This document shows positions 31,301-39,400 of a stretch of 64,000 nt of DNA, piece after piece. Below the pieces are notes generated by a model that made no database searches, had not been told where the DNA came from, and saw only the letters and a program-made list of their open reading frames with translations. The DNA lies in the NCBI RefSeq assembly GCF_003991585.1, contig NZ_PQSP01000001.1, positions 186,001-250,000 on the forward strand. The letters are read 5' to 3'. The stretch's first letter is position 1. Every line of letters starts with the position of its first letter. A program made the translations under genes and the position numbers. This stretch comes from Saezia sanguinis (GTDB lineage: Bacteria > Pseudomonadota > Gammaproteobacteria > Burkholderiales > Burkholderiaceae_C).

Positions 31301-34300
31301 CGCGCCACTATCGCCGCTCGCGGCAACCTTGTCGCAGATATGGGCGACATCCAGAACCTTGCTGGCGGACAACTGCACGGCAATAACACAGTCCTTCAGG
31401 CTGAAAACAATATAGAAAACATTGGCGGCGTGATTACTGCCTACAACGAGATTCAGATGATTGCCGGAGGCGACATCATTCATGCCAGCACCGTTACCGA
31501 AGGCGCTGACCAGCATGGCAGCATGAGCAACATCGGCAATACCGGCCTTATCTACCTTGCAGGCAATGAGGGAACTTCCGAAGAAGCCAGCAGCGGTAAT
31601 ATCTATATGCAGGCAGGCAGAGACATCCGTGTTGAGGGTGCGGCCATCATCAATGACAGCACACCGGCAGAACAACCGGAAGCCGCAGCACGTAGTACTG
31701 GCAACATAAACAACACCAGCGGCTCCACCACGCTGGTTGCAGGAAACGATATTTATATCGGCACGGTCACGACCGAAGCGCACCACAATGTCACTTTCGA
31801 TGGTAAAAACAGCCTCGGCTTAAACAGTATTGATGAACACGGCAGTCAGATGCTCACCGCTGGAGACATCAACCTCATCGCTGACAACAACCTGACCATT
31901 CGTGGTTCTGAACTCGAAAGTGGTGATGGTGCTATCAACGCTGTGGTCGACACCATCCGTATTGAAGCAGCCGAACAGCAAAGCGACAACAGTTCGAGTT
32001 TTTACAACCACAACAGCCGTTTGGGCGGCTCCAAGAAACAGGAATGGCGTTATCAGACCGTCCGTACCGATCTGGTCGGCAGTTCACTCTCCGCAGAAGA
32101 GATCAACCTGCAAAGCACAGGCGACATGACCATTAGGGCCAGTGATGTGGTGGCCACAGGTGATCTCAACCTCATCTCCACCGGGGGCAATATTGCTACC
32201 CAAAGCGGTATTGGGCAGGACTACTCCACCTCTTTCCACAGCAAAAAAACCACCGGCATCTCATCCAAAGGCTTTGGCGTACATGTCGGTTCCACCAAAG
32301 AGACTACCCAGCAGAGCAGCCAGGGCACCTATGCCTATGCTTCCAGCGTGGGCAGCCTTGAAGGTAACGTCAACATCAGCGCGGCAGGAGGCAGCTATAT
32401 CCAGACTGGAAGTGACGTGCTGGCTCTCAAAGGCGATATCAACGTCACCGCGCAGGACATCGCCATCGTAGAAGCCCGCGAAACCAGAAAAGACGAATAC
32501 CGTTACGAATACAAACAAAGTGGCCTCACTGTCAGCGTGAATTCTCCGGTCATCTCAGCCATCCAGACCACGCAGCAAATGAACGATGCGGCCAAGCGCA
32601 CGGGCTCTGACCGAAGCAAAGCGCTGGCAGTAGGCGCGTCAGGGCTTGCTATCGTCAATAACGCCATGACCATGGATGATGCAATTCAGGATATGGCCGC
32701 AGGCAAGAACCCAGTCAGTTCAGGTGCGATTGGTATCTCGGTGAGCATTGGCAATTCCAAAACCACCAGTACCAGCACCAATGTCAGTGATACGGCCAAA
32801 GGCTCCAACCTCACTGCCGGAGGAAACATCAACCTCACAGCAACAGGTAAAAGTGGTGAAGAACAACAAAATACAGACAGCGGCAACATCCTCATACAAG
32901 GTTCCAACATTGCTGCCAAAAATGATGTGAGCCCTGCCGCCCAAAATGATATTCATATCCTGGCTGCCCGTAACACCGAAGACAGCAACAGCTCCAACAA
33001 ATCCAGTTCCTCCTCGCTGGGCGTTAGCTTTACCAGCGCGGGCATTGGTGCAAGCATCAGCGGTTCCAAAGGCAAAGGCAGCGGCAACAGCCATGATGTG
33101 TATTGGACAAGCTCTACCGTCACCGCAGGTAACAACCTCAACATCACCAGCGGCAAAGACGTCAACATCATCGGTTCTCAGGTCAGCGGCGAGAGTGTTA
33201 AAGCCGACATCGGCGGTAACCTGTACATCGAATCCCTGCAAGATACCAGCACAGAACACAGCAGCCAGAGCAGCAAATCCGGCTCACTCGGATTCAACTT
33301 TGGGCCTCTGGGAGGTCCCTCCGCCAGCTTTAACAGCAGCAAAACGACGGGAGACGGCAGCTACGCCAGCGTGAACGACTATGCAGGCATCATGGCCGGA
33401 GACGGTGGGTTTGACATCACCGTGGGCGGTAACACCCACCTGGGAGGCGGTGTCATCGCCAGTACGCAAACTGCTATCAAAGAAGGCAGCAACCAGCTGA
33501 CCACCAGCACACTCACCTCTGAAAACATCGATAACGAGAGCAGGTATGAAGTCAAGGGAGATTCCTTTGGCATCAGCGGTAATATGAGTAAAGGCAAAGA
33601 TGGTGACAGCGGCAATTATGGTCTGCCCAGCCTTACCCCCGGCATCCCGATCAAGGGTAAAGACAGTGACAGTGACACCAGTACCACCACATCAGGCATC
33701 AGTGGTGGCACCATCATCATCACCGATGAAGCCAAGCAAGAGATACTTACCGGCAAAACCGCAGAAGAAACCATCGAAGAGCTTAACCGCGATGTCATCA
33801 CCGGAGAACTTGACGAAAACAGCCTCACCAAAGACTGGAACCTGCAAGAGCTTGTGGATGAGATGCAGGCCGAGATGGAGATCACTCAGGAGTTCATCAA
33901 TCAGGGCAGTCAGTTGGTCGATAACCTCGACAAAATGGAAGCCAAAGCATGGGAAGACAAACAAGCCATACTTGATGCCGGAGAAATTAACGGCGTCCCT
34001 CTGACAGATGCTCAAAAGCTCCAGCTTGCAATGGAGATCGCCCAACTCAAGGATGACGCCATTTGGGGCATGGGCGGCATTGGCAGGCAGATCGCTACGG
34101 CCATCAATGCAGCGCTGTCCGGCAATGTCGGTGGAGCCAGCACCGACATCCTGCAAGGTGCGATTGTGAATTACCTACAAGGCGAAGGCGCTGGGTTGAT
34201 TAAGGAATTCCTCAACAATTATCAAGGCACCGATAAAGAAAAAGAACAACTCCGTGGACTGCTGCAAGGCATTCTTGCCTGTGGAGGCGCGGCAGCGGGA

Positions 34301-35632
34301 GGCAGTGACTGTACAAGCGCTGCGCTGGGCGCAGGCGGTGCGGTACTCATTAACTACCTGCTGCAAACCGATCCAGAAGGTATGACTGCCCAGCAGAAGC
34401 AGGACAGGATGAATCTGGTGAACAGCATCATCGGTGGGGTGACGGAAGCCCTTGGGGGCGATTCCAATGCGGCGGTGATTGCTGGCAAGGTGGAGCAGGA
34501 GAATAACTACCTGACCCATGCGCAAGAGACCAGAAGAGATCAGGAAATGCGGGCCTGTGGTGGAGACTCAGCTTGCCGCCAGGCAGTTTGGTGGCAGTAT
34601 GCAAAACTGGATTGGGAACAAAATGCCGGATTTGCTGTAGGTATGGGCACAGGCGTTGTGATCTCAGGTAAAGAAGCTGTGGAAGGTGTTTGGGCTTTGG
34701 TGACATCTCCAGTGCAGACCTATGAGGCTATACAGGCACTGATTAATTCAGAAGAGGCTAGAGCGCAATTTGGAGATGCCTTCCTTCAAGACCTGAAAGG
34801 CCGCTATGACATGCTGTACCACGCTTCGCAGGATGAAGGGTTTGAAGCCGCCTTAGTCTATGGTGCAGAATCTACCCGCTTTGCGACAGATTTGGTTGCA
34901 GCACTGCTGGTCGTTAAAGGAGGCGCTCAAATAGCGGGTAAATTGCCTCAAGCAACGCAAAGACTGGTCAACACTGCCGGAAAAGCGATAGATGATGTGG
35001 CTGCAGGGGTGAAGCCGCCGCCATCAGGGGGTGGTGGCTATATTCCACCGATGACAGATGCTGGAAAAATATTTGTTATAGATGGTGTTACCGTAACTGA
35101 AATCCCCAGTATTGGAAAAGGGGTAAGTATTACAGACCTTCCATCAAAGATTGTTATCAGCAATGGGATGAGTGCGGCTGAGTCAGCACAAGCTGGCAGA
35201 ATTATTGCCCAATCAGGCGGGACTTTTGAAGGTGTGCCCAAATTAATACAAGGGGAGTCAATTGTTGGCGGTACAGTTGTTCCATCAACACGTTATCCTG
35301 CTATTGATGGCTGGCACCATCTCGCCGGAGGGGAAAAGATACCTGTCAGTTTGAAGGAAGTAACCGGTAATTCACCGCAAAAAATATTAGGTGAAATTCG
35401 TGAAGGTGTGCGTGTAGGTGCAGATCATAATATAAGTAATGCAACGATGTATATGGATGCGCGAAACATGAGTGCTGATGTAGTCATTGATTTTGCAAAT
35501 AAAGGTGCTTTGACACAATCAGGCAGAGTTTTAGATCAAGGTGTGTTTAACCGCATTATAGTTAATACCAAAGACGGCTTTGTAACGATTGAAGTTGGTG
35601 GCGCAAGGGCAGGAAAACCAGTAGGGTGGTAA
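28319..35632 (+). CDS. cdiA: Contact-dependent inhibition toxin / filamentous haemagglutinin-type exoprotein (CdiA)
   Basis: A 2437-residue TpsA exoprotein. A signal peptide (residues 1-27, ending SYAQ) precedes a haemagglutination-activity/TPS domain (about 30-280; the NPNGI-type motif reads VANPAGIAVSGG) that engages the CdiB transporter. Long degenerate FhaB-type repeats follow (about 300-1900), interrupted near residues 835-890 by the CdiA-type segment ETDPRFANYGKWLSSDYMLSELG. A VENN-like junction is at V2058-L2065 (VEQENNYL), followed by a hydrophobic entry region (about 2080-2225), a KPPPSGGGG linker (2232-2240) and a C-terminal domain of about 197 residues that I do not recognise. GAGGG precedes the ATG. 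The following gene, 3 bp downstream, is the probable immunity gene. The C-terminal part is lower in GC than the repeat region, as expected of exchangeable toxin ends. Confidence 0.92.
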   Translation: MSSSLQRSITFTFVFCVLLGQAPLSYAQIVADPNAGAYRPDVTTPPNTNNVPVVNITGPSNAGVSRNQYQQFDVQQQGVILNNNATNSNTQLAGWIQGNANFAPGQSARIILNEVTSGNPSMLQGYIEVAGNRAEVIVANPAGIAVSGGGFINATSATLTTGKPIFAASGHLEAFRVGGNNARIQINGAFDTSTVDYTRIIARAVEINSGLWAKDLTVAAGTGDFAPNGAPIQLTVEDEAGKPLFAIDVAQLGGMYAGKIHLIGTESGVGVRNAGHIGASVGQVAVTADGRLVNTGAINAQSQINLQAREIHNSNTIYSQGTLTASADNMINAGIIAAQNDLSLQAQTIENTEDALIAAGIDTEGRLTGTGSLNLEATQTLHNRGDIVATDTLTAKATTLINDSRAQLAAATTQIQSSELTNRGLIDGATTHIKAQELTNIGTGRIYGDHLALEGGRITNTSETIGGQKQAATIAARDRLDIGVGELYNQDHALIYSGGNLFIAGALDVSTLTATGEATLVQNDGGTIEAVGDLAIAAVQIQNLNTTYEDAIVAQDSKNVFDHVVGSSVINNEEVLFFKEDGSSDYTVGGWFTTNTLWEAKDRLGGSSNWFMLRPSSIYTQEQTLAIFRLGGLRSLPNNARADYQPGGRYYSAWSILGIEAPQAGDSADLTNQKFNALQSQVWRFRNDIENRKVSQETMRQYVETHYRTEVTQTNPGEIIAGGNIHLTGDILNDKSRILAGGSITTVGNLQNIAALGEDYITRSGTQINTSRTASGRSWSGQADFNQKTGESIIDLGITESTENAAINSTNPDMDGVILTTPGSSLYEIHPGADKNYLIETDPRFANYGKWLSSDYMLSELGLIGDLSYKRLGDGFYEQQLIREQIGRLTGYRFLAGYQSDEEQYMALMSAGAEFAQEYKLSVGLALSAEQMAQLTTDIVWLVSRDVMLPDGSIETVLVPQVYTASGASLINTDGTMISANNVYLGGQDNTLTNRATIAARGNLVADMGDIQNLAGGQLHGNNTVLQAENNIENIGGVITAYNEIQMIAGGDIIHASTVTEGADQHGSMSNIGNTGLIYLAGNEGTSEEASSGNIYMQAGRDIRVEGAAIINDSTPAEQPEAAARSTGNINNTSGSTTLVAGNDIYIGTVTTEAHHNVTFDGKNSLGLNSIDEHGSQMLTAGDINLIADNNLTIRGSELESGDGAINAVVDTIRIEAAEQQSDNSSSFYNHNSRLGGSKKQEWRYQTVRTDLVGSSLSAEEINLQSTGDMTIRASDVVATGDLNLISTGGNIATQSGIGQDYSTSFHSKKTTGISSKGFGVHVGSTKETTQQSSQGTYAYASSVGSLEGNVNISAAGGSYIQTGSDVLALKGDINVTAQDIAIVEARETRKDEYRYEYKQSGLTVSVNSPVISAIQTTQQMNDAAKRTGSDRSKALAVGASGLAIVNNAMTMDDAIQDMAAGKNPVSSGAIGISVSIGNSKTTSTSTNVSDTAKGSNLTAGGNINLTATGKSGEEQQNTDSGNILIQGSNIAAKNDVSPAAQNDIHILAARNTEDSNSSNKSSSSSLGVSFTSAGIGASISGSKGKGSGNSHDVYWTSSTVTAGNNLNITSGKDVNIIGSQVSGESVKADIGGNLYIESLQDTSTEHSSQSSKSGSLGFNFGPLGGPSASFNSSKTTGDGSYASVNDYAGIMAGDGGFDITVGGNTHLGGGVIASTQTAIKEGSNQLTTSTLTSENIDNESRYEVKGDSFGISGNMSKGKDGDSGNYGLPSLTPGIPIKGKDSDSDTSTTTSGISGGTIIITDEAKQEILTGKTAEETIEELNRDVITGELDENSLTKDWNLQELVDEMQAEMEITQEFINQGSQLVDNLDKMEAKAWEDKQAILDAGEINGVPLTDAQKLQLAMEIAQLKDDAIWGMGGIGRQIATAINAALSGNVGGASTDILQGAIVNYLQGEGAGLIKEFLNNYQGTDKEKEQLRGLLQGILACGGAAAGGSDCTSAALGAGGAVLINYLLQTDPEGMTAQQKQDRMNLVNSIIGGVTEALGGDSNAAVIAGKVEQENNYLTHAQETRRDQEMRACGGDSACRQAVWWQYAKLDWEQNAGFAVGMGTGVVISGKEAVEGVWALVTSPVQTYEAIQALINSEEARAQFGDAFLQDLKGRYDMLYHASQDEGFEAALVYGAESTRFATDLVAALLVVKGGAQIAGKLPQATQRLVNTAGKAIDDVAAGVKPPPSGGGGYIPPMTDAGKIFVIDGVTVTEIPSIGKGVSITDLPSKIVISNGMSAAESAQAGRIIAQSGGTFEGVPKLIQGESIVGGTVVPSTRYPAIDGWHHLAGGEKIPVSLKEVTGNSPQKILGEIREGVRVGADHNISNATMYMDARNMSADVVIDFANKGALTQSGRVLDQGVFNRIIVNTKDGFVTIEVGGARAGKPVGW

Positions 35633-35635
35633 ATT

Positions 35636-36166
35636 ATGAGTCTTTCATTATCAGTAAAATTATTTGTACCTGTAGAGATTAAAGTATCTGAACTCATACA
35701 AAAGACAGAAAAGATATTTAATGAATTATTGGGATTAACTCAGGAATTAGAACTTGAATTTTTGAATAGCGATACTAGAGAGAAAATCGATAAGATCGAA
35801 CTTGAAAAATGTGCAGCATTTTTTGATAGAAAATGGAGCCATGATGGTTGCTCTCTTTATTACTCTTGGAATGAATATTGGGAAGAGTTGGGATATGGAG
35901 AGCAATATGATTTTGCGCTTGGTACGATGGGTTTGGATTCCTCAATGCCAATGACTGCAATAGAAATAGCCATGTTAATTGCAGTCGCCAAAATGGGAGG
36001 CGTCAATCGTTTGATGGACACGCAATCTCTTCTAGGTGATGGTGATGAATACGGTTATATTAGTGTTGATGATATTCTGGCAAAAAAAGTTACAGGCTAT
36101 TCAGATGTTTATACAGCAGCACAAGCATTTTATAAAAAGTTGGATTACAGGAGGTTTAGGCAATAA
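35636..36166 (+). CDS. cdiI: Probable CdiI immunity protein
   Basis: A 176-residue acidic, soluble protein with no signal peptide or membrane segment, starting 3 bp after the cdiA stop; its AGGGTGG ribosome binding site lies within the last cdiA codons. In CDI systems the gene directly after cdiA encodes the protein that neutralises the CdiA C-terminal toxin, and this gene has the position, size and low GC expected. I do not recognise its fold. The first 55 residues are Glu/Lys-rich helices; the middle has an aromatic patch (SLYYSWNEYWEELGYGEQYDF). The role is inferred from position only. Confidence 0.7.
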   Translation: MSLSLSVKLFVPVEIKVSELIQKTEKIFNELLGLTQELELEFLNSDTREKIDKIELEKCAAFFDRKWSHDGCSLYYSWNEYWEELGYGEQYDFALGTMGLDSSMPMTAIEIAMLIAVAKMGGVNRLMDTQSLLGDGDEYGYISVDDILAKKVTGYSDVYTAAQAFYKKLDYRRFRQ

Positions 36167-36202
36167 AAATGAACTCGTCTTCCTAATGCGCAATGGGCGG
36201 CA

Positions 36203-37957
36203 CTAAAAAGCCAGATTCAGATTAAACCCTGCCACATACTTTGAAGCCTCAAACCCGCTGGGCTTTTTAAGCCATGTGCCGGTAAAAACATCATAACTGA
36301 AGTAGCCGTACTGCGTTGTGGCGATGCTTCCCCTCAGACCGATGACTGCACCCGACAAAGAGCGGCCTACCTGATATTGGGTGGCCGGTCCTGACACCTC
36401 TCCGTAATCCACCCCCAGATACAGTTCGTGGTTTGTATTCGGAACGATCCATCCAAAGTCGTTTCTGATCAACCAGCCCCGATCTCCCATCAGGTTCACT
36501 CTGCCGTCAAACCCCCGCACGGTATAGCGTCCACCAATGGAGAACTGGTCTTGCGATGTCAGCGGCGTGCCATTCCATTGTGAGCGCAGCGTGCCGAAAT
36601 AACGAAAGCTCTGGTTTGCTATTTGCACCGGCGCACTCAATGTGGCGTTCAGGTTAATGATCTCCATGCGGGATGTACCTCCCCCATACGCCTCTTCCGG
36701 CGCTCTGATTGCCCGGTTCGCTCCCGTACCACGGCGGTAGGACAATCCAGCGTTCAGGATTGAATTGCCCAAGTATTGGCGGTAGTCCGCCCCGATCTCC
36801 CAGCCGGATGTGCGCCGCCGCTGGACTTCGATCTCCGTGTCTTCAATATAGTTATGGGAGTTGCGAGTCCAGCCTTTAAAGTAAACATTGGTACGAATCG
36901 TTGATGTTCGGAACAAGCGCCTGCTTACCGACATATCAAAGTTGCGGCTGTTGCCACTGTATTTGTATTGCTGATTGATACCCTGAATTAGTTGGTCGTA
37001 ATGGTAATAGCTGCCATTGACACTGAAAAGCCAGTTACCCCTGAAAGGGACAGAATAGTGAATGGTATGCCCTCTGGAGCCACCTCCGTTGGCATCCCCG
37101 ATATCATGGTTCAGGCTGATATAAAAAAGGTCATTGAGGTTAAGCCAGTTGTCGTAAGAAAAGGTCAGTCCCCCCTGATAGCGGCCTGTGCTTTTACTGC
37201 CACCGTCATCAATGGATACATTCAGCCGGAACGGAAAACGTTGACTCCTCGTGATGACCAGATCGCTTTGCCCTGGGTCATCGCCGGGTTCGATCTGGAT
37301 ATCAGCTTCTGCTGTAGGAACACGCTTGAGCATCTCCAATCCTTGCTCCAGATCACGAAGATTCAGCAAATCACCTTCACGCATAGGTAGGGCAGTACGC
37401 CAACTGGCGGTTTTACCGCTCATCTCATCTGCCCAGCGGATTTGATGAACATAACCCGGAATCACCACCAGAGATAAAGTCCCCGAAGCAAGGTCTTGTT
37501 CAGGTGCAACGACTCGTGTTGTGACATAGCCTCTTTGAATGATGGCGTTTTGAATCCTCCCCATCACAATGTTGATGCCTTGTGAGCTGAGACAGCGGTT
37601 GGTAGCGATGTCATCTTTACCTTGTGCGTCTTTATTCGCAGCTCGAAGCGCCCATTGAAACCGGTCGGAAAGTTCTCCTGTGAGTTGGAGAGTTTGGATA
37701 TCAAAGCAGGGTTCTTCTGTTTGAGGCAAACGGACATTGGGCTGTTCTTGCTGCTCTCTTGTATCCAGTTGGACATTGGGAATGGATTCCATCTGTTCCC
37801 GCAACTCTCTTTCCCGTTGCTGCTGGAGTTGAAGTTCGGAAGCGGAGAAGTCAGGTATGCGGCCTTGTGCAAAAGCATGACTGATCAAAACACAGAATAT
37901 AATAAAAACATTGAATGTAATAAAATCTCTGAAAAATAATAACCGCATAACAACCAT
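36203..37957 (-). CDS. cdiB: Two-partner secretion outer-membrane transporter (CdiB/FhaC/ShlB family)
   Basis: Outer-membrane beta-barrel that exports CdiA, 584 aa. A signal peptide (about 1-30, ending AFAQG) precedes an N-terminal plug-like segment with many Gln/Glu/Arg. Two POTRA domains follow (about 80-230, including GYVTTRVVAPEQDL and LPMREGDLLNLRDLEQGLEMLKRV). The 16-strand barrel then carries the conserved RYTVRGFDG (VRGF/Y motif) and MGDRGWLIRNDFG motifs. It ends in Phe (NLNLAF), the outer-membrane insertion signal. Unlike the usual cdiBAI order, it is convergent with cdiA-cdiI (36-bp gap) and has its own promoter region. Confidence 0.94.
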   Translation of the reverse strand: MVVMRLLFFRDFITFNVFIIFCVLISHAFAQGRIPDFSASELQLQQQRERELREQMESIPNVQLDTREQQEQPNVRLPQTEEPCFDIQTLQLTGELSDRFQWALRAANKDAQGKDDIATNRCLSSQGINIVMGRIQNAIIQRGYVTTRVVAPEQDLASGTLSLVVIPGYVHQIRWADEMSGKTASWRTALPMREGDLLNLRDLEQGLEMLKRVPTAEADIQIEPGDDPGQSDLVITRSQRFPFRLNVSIDDGGSKSTGRYQGGLTFSYDNWLNLNDLFYISLNHDIGDANGGGSRGHTIHYSVPFRGNWLFSVNGSYYHYDQLIQGINQQYKYSGNSRNFDMSVSRRLFRTSTIRTNVYFKGWTRNSHNYIEDTEIEVQRRRTSGWEIGADYRQYLGNSILNAGLSYRRGTGANRAIRAPEEAYGGGTSRMEIINLNATLSAPVQIANQSFRYFGTLRSQWNGTPLTSQDQFSIGGRYTVRGFDGRVNLMGDRGWLIRNDFGWIVPNTNHELYLGVDYGEVSGPATQYQVGRSLSGAVIGLRGSIATTQYGYFSYDVFTGTWLKKPSGFEASKYVAGFNLNLAF

Positions 37958-37984
37958 TCATCAACTGCTAAAACATATAGTTGA

Positions 37985-38013
37985 ATTGTAAATGGAGAAT
38001 ATGTTTACGTCAT
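37985..38013 (-). promoter_or_regulatory. Likely cdiB promoter
   Basis: Read on the minus strand: ATGACG (38013-38008), a 17-bp spacer, TACAAT (37990-37985), about 28 bp before the cdiB ATG. The leader is very short. It is back to back with the TATAAT listed next. Confidence 0.5.
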
Positions 38014-38034
38014 TTAAAGTATTTAAAGTGTATC

Positions 38035-38040
38035 TATAAT
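38035..38040 (+). promoter_or_regulatory. Likely -10 box for the lipoprotein gene
   Basis: A perfect TATAAT lies 54 bp before the lipoprotein ATG. The sequence 17 bp upstream (ATTTAA) is a weak -35. The two TTTAAAGT copies just upstream (38013-38030) could be an activator or repressor half-site pair. Confidence 0.4.
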
Positions 38041-38093
38041 GAAAACAGATCATTAAATAAATGGATAATTAAATATCTGTCGCAAAGGTTGCT

Positions 38094-38510
38094 ATGAAAA
38101 AAGTGCTTTTCCTGAGTATTGTGGCTTCGGCATTATTTGCCTGTGCATCGCCATCGATGTCGATGGATGACTACCTGGCGCAATATCAGGGATGGAGCCG
38201 CAATGATTTGGAGTCGTTGTGGGGGAAACCTGATCAGGTGATAGATAATGATACGGATGTGACATTGCAGTTCCAGACGACAAGGAAGGCACCTGTCATG
38301 GTCTCGCCTGCAATATACCAACCTTATTATGATGGCAAAACAACGCAGCAAAGGATTGTTCAGCCCGAACGTTGGGCAACGGTGGAGCAACACTGCAAAA
38401 TCACATTTACCTTAAACGATGACGTAGTGATTTTCTCGTACTATCAGGGCAACGGTTGTGTCGCTTCTGCCATGCCTTCGCTATCAGATACGCGGGCTTC
38501 AACCAGGTAG
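38094..38510 (+). CDS. Small putative lipoprotein of unknown function
   Basis: A 138-residue protein with a lipoprotein signal: MKKVLFLSIVASALFAC, lipid-modified Cys expected at residue 17. The mature part begins SPSMSMDDYLAQYQGWSRNDLESLWGKPDQV. The helix 'YQGWSRNDLESLWGKPDQ' resembles the start of small outer-membrane lipoproteins that share a 'W...L...WG.P' pattern (SmpA/BamE-like repeats), but I cannot place the rest. It lies divergent from cdiB with a shared 136-bp promoter region. It may be unrelated to the CDI locus. Confidence 0.7.
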   Translation: MKKVLFLSIVASALFACASPSMSMDDYLAQYQGWSRNDLESLWGKPDQVIDNDTDVTLQFQTTRKAPVMVSPAIYQPYYDGKTTQQRIVQPERWATVEQHCKITFTLNDDVVIFSYYQGNGCVASAMPSLSDTRASTR

Positions 38511-38815
38511 TCCCACCCAATGACGAATATCGCTACGCTGAACGATTGCCGTCAAGGATTCGTTATTTTTTGTATGGGTATATAGATCGTCTGATATTCA
38601 TACCAAAAATTATATAAACGTATCGAGATAGCAGTAAATATAATAATTGGAATTATTGAAAGCGGAATATTAGCCTGATTTTGCTGAAATTGATTTTTTG
38701 CATTAGGGTGATAACATTATGAGCGTTTGATAATAAAAAATTGCAGTTCCAAAAATCATCTTGATGCGCGGATAATTGGTTAGCAATATGGTTCACGGTC
38801 AAGGAGAGAGGTCAT
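38511..38815. other. 305-bp AT-rich non-coding stretch
   Basis: Very AT-rich (TATATAG, AATATAATAATTGGAATTATTG) with many short dyads but no hairpin followed by a T run and no confident promoter. It ends in the strong ribosome binding site AAGGAGAG (38801-38808) of the next gene. It may be an H-NS-bound regulatory stretch (inference from composition). Confidence 0.5.
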
Positions 38816-39400
38816 TTGAAAACATTTTACAAAATTGAAGAGTTACCAAGACAGTGCAAACGGGCAGTGTTTCGGGTTCCAACAAAACGTGGGGATCAGT
38901 TTTTACGCACAGAATACGTATCAAGTGAGTTTAGTGTTGTAGAAGTGGATGCAGAGTATTTGCTTGAACTGTGGCGCAATGATACGGATGAGGATTACTT
39001 TGAATTGGCTCACGGTAATCCTGGGACATGGAGAAAGTGTCAAGAATTCCATGAGGCAGGAAATTGCTTTGCGCATGGGCAGTCCAAGCCTGTACCACTT
39101 GCCTTTATTTACTGTGACATTCGGGATGAAATGAAGGATGTTTGGAAGAGGCGTTTTATATTTTTAAAAGAGCACATGGGGCGAAAGGTTGTCAAACGCA
39201 CGCCCTACATTGGTTTTACCGTTGGTGTTACCCAGACTATATGGTTGTTAACGTATGGGGCAAAATGTTTGCCGGTGATGTGCCGAACAGAAAATGCCGA
39301 ACTGCTTCAACTAATGGCAGGCTTACCTGATGGCAAACCTCATACGATTAAAGATTTGCTTGAATCTGAATCAGAAGAAATTAATACGGTACATACATGA
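38816..39400 (+). CDS. Protein of unknown function, possibly fertility-inhibition related
   Basis: A 194-residue soluble protein starting with TTG at 38816; AAGGAGAG 7 bp upstream makes this start convincing. Visible features are DAEYLLELWRNDTDEDYFELAHGNPGTWRKCQEF, CFAHGQSKPVPLAFIYCDI, a basic segment KRRFIFLKEHMGRKVVKRT, and TPYIGFTVGVTQTIWLLTYGAKCLPVMC. The pattern 'HG....W......F.HG...PVPLA' reminds me of plasmid/ICE proteins annotated as fertility inhibition factors, but this rests on memory and is weak. Its TGA overlaps the ATG of the chimeric gene (ATGA), so both are probably translated from one mRNA. Confidence 0.6.
   Translation: MKTFYKIEELPRQCKRAVFRVPTKRGDQFLRTEYVSSEFSVVEVDAEYLLELWRNDTDEDYFELAHGNPGTWRKCQEFHEAGNCFAHGQSKPVPLAFIYCDIRDEMKDVWKRRFIFLKEHMGRKVVKRTPYIGFTVGVTQTIWLLTYGAKCLPVMCRTENAELLQLMAGLPDGKPHTIKDLLESESEEINTVHT

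Noticed and set aside
29200..33500. Repetitive sequence in cdiA considered as a possible CRISPR or satellite repeat
   Set aside because: The repeats are degenerate, in frame and encode FhaB-type beta-helix repeats; there are no constant repeats with unique spacers.
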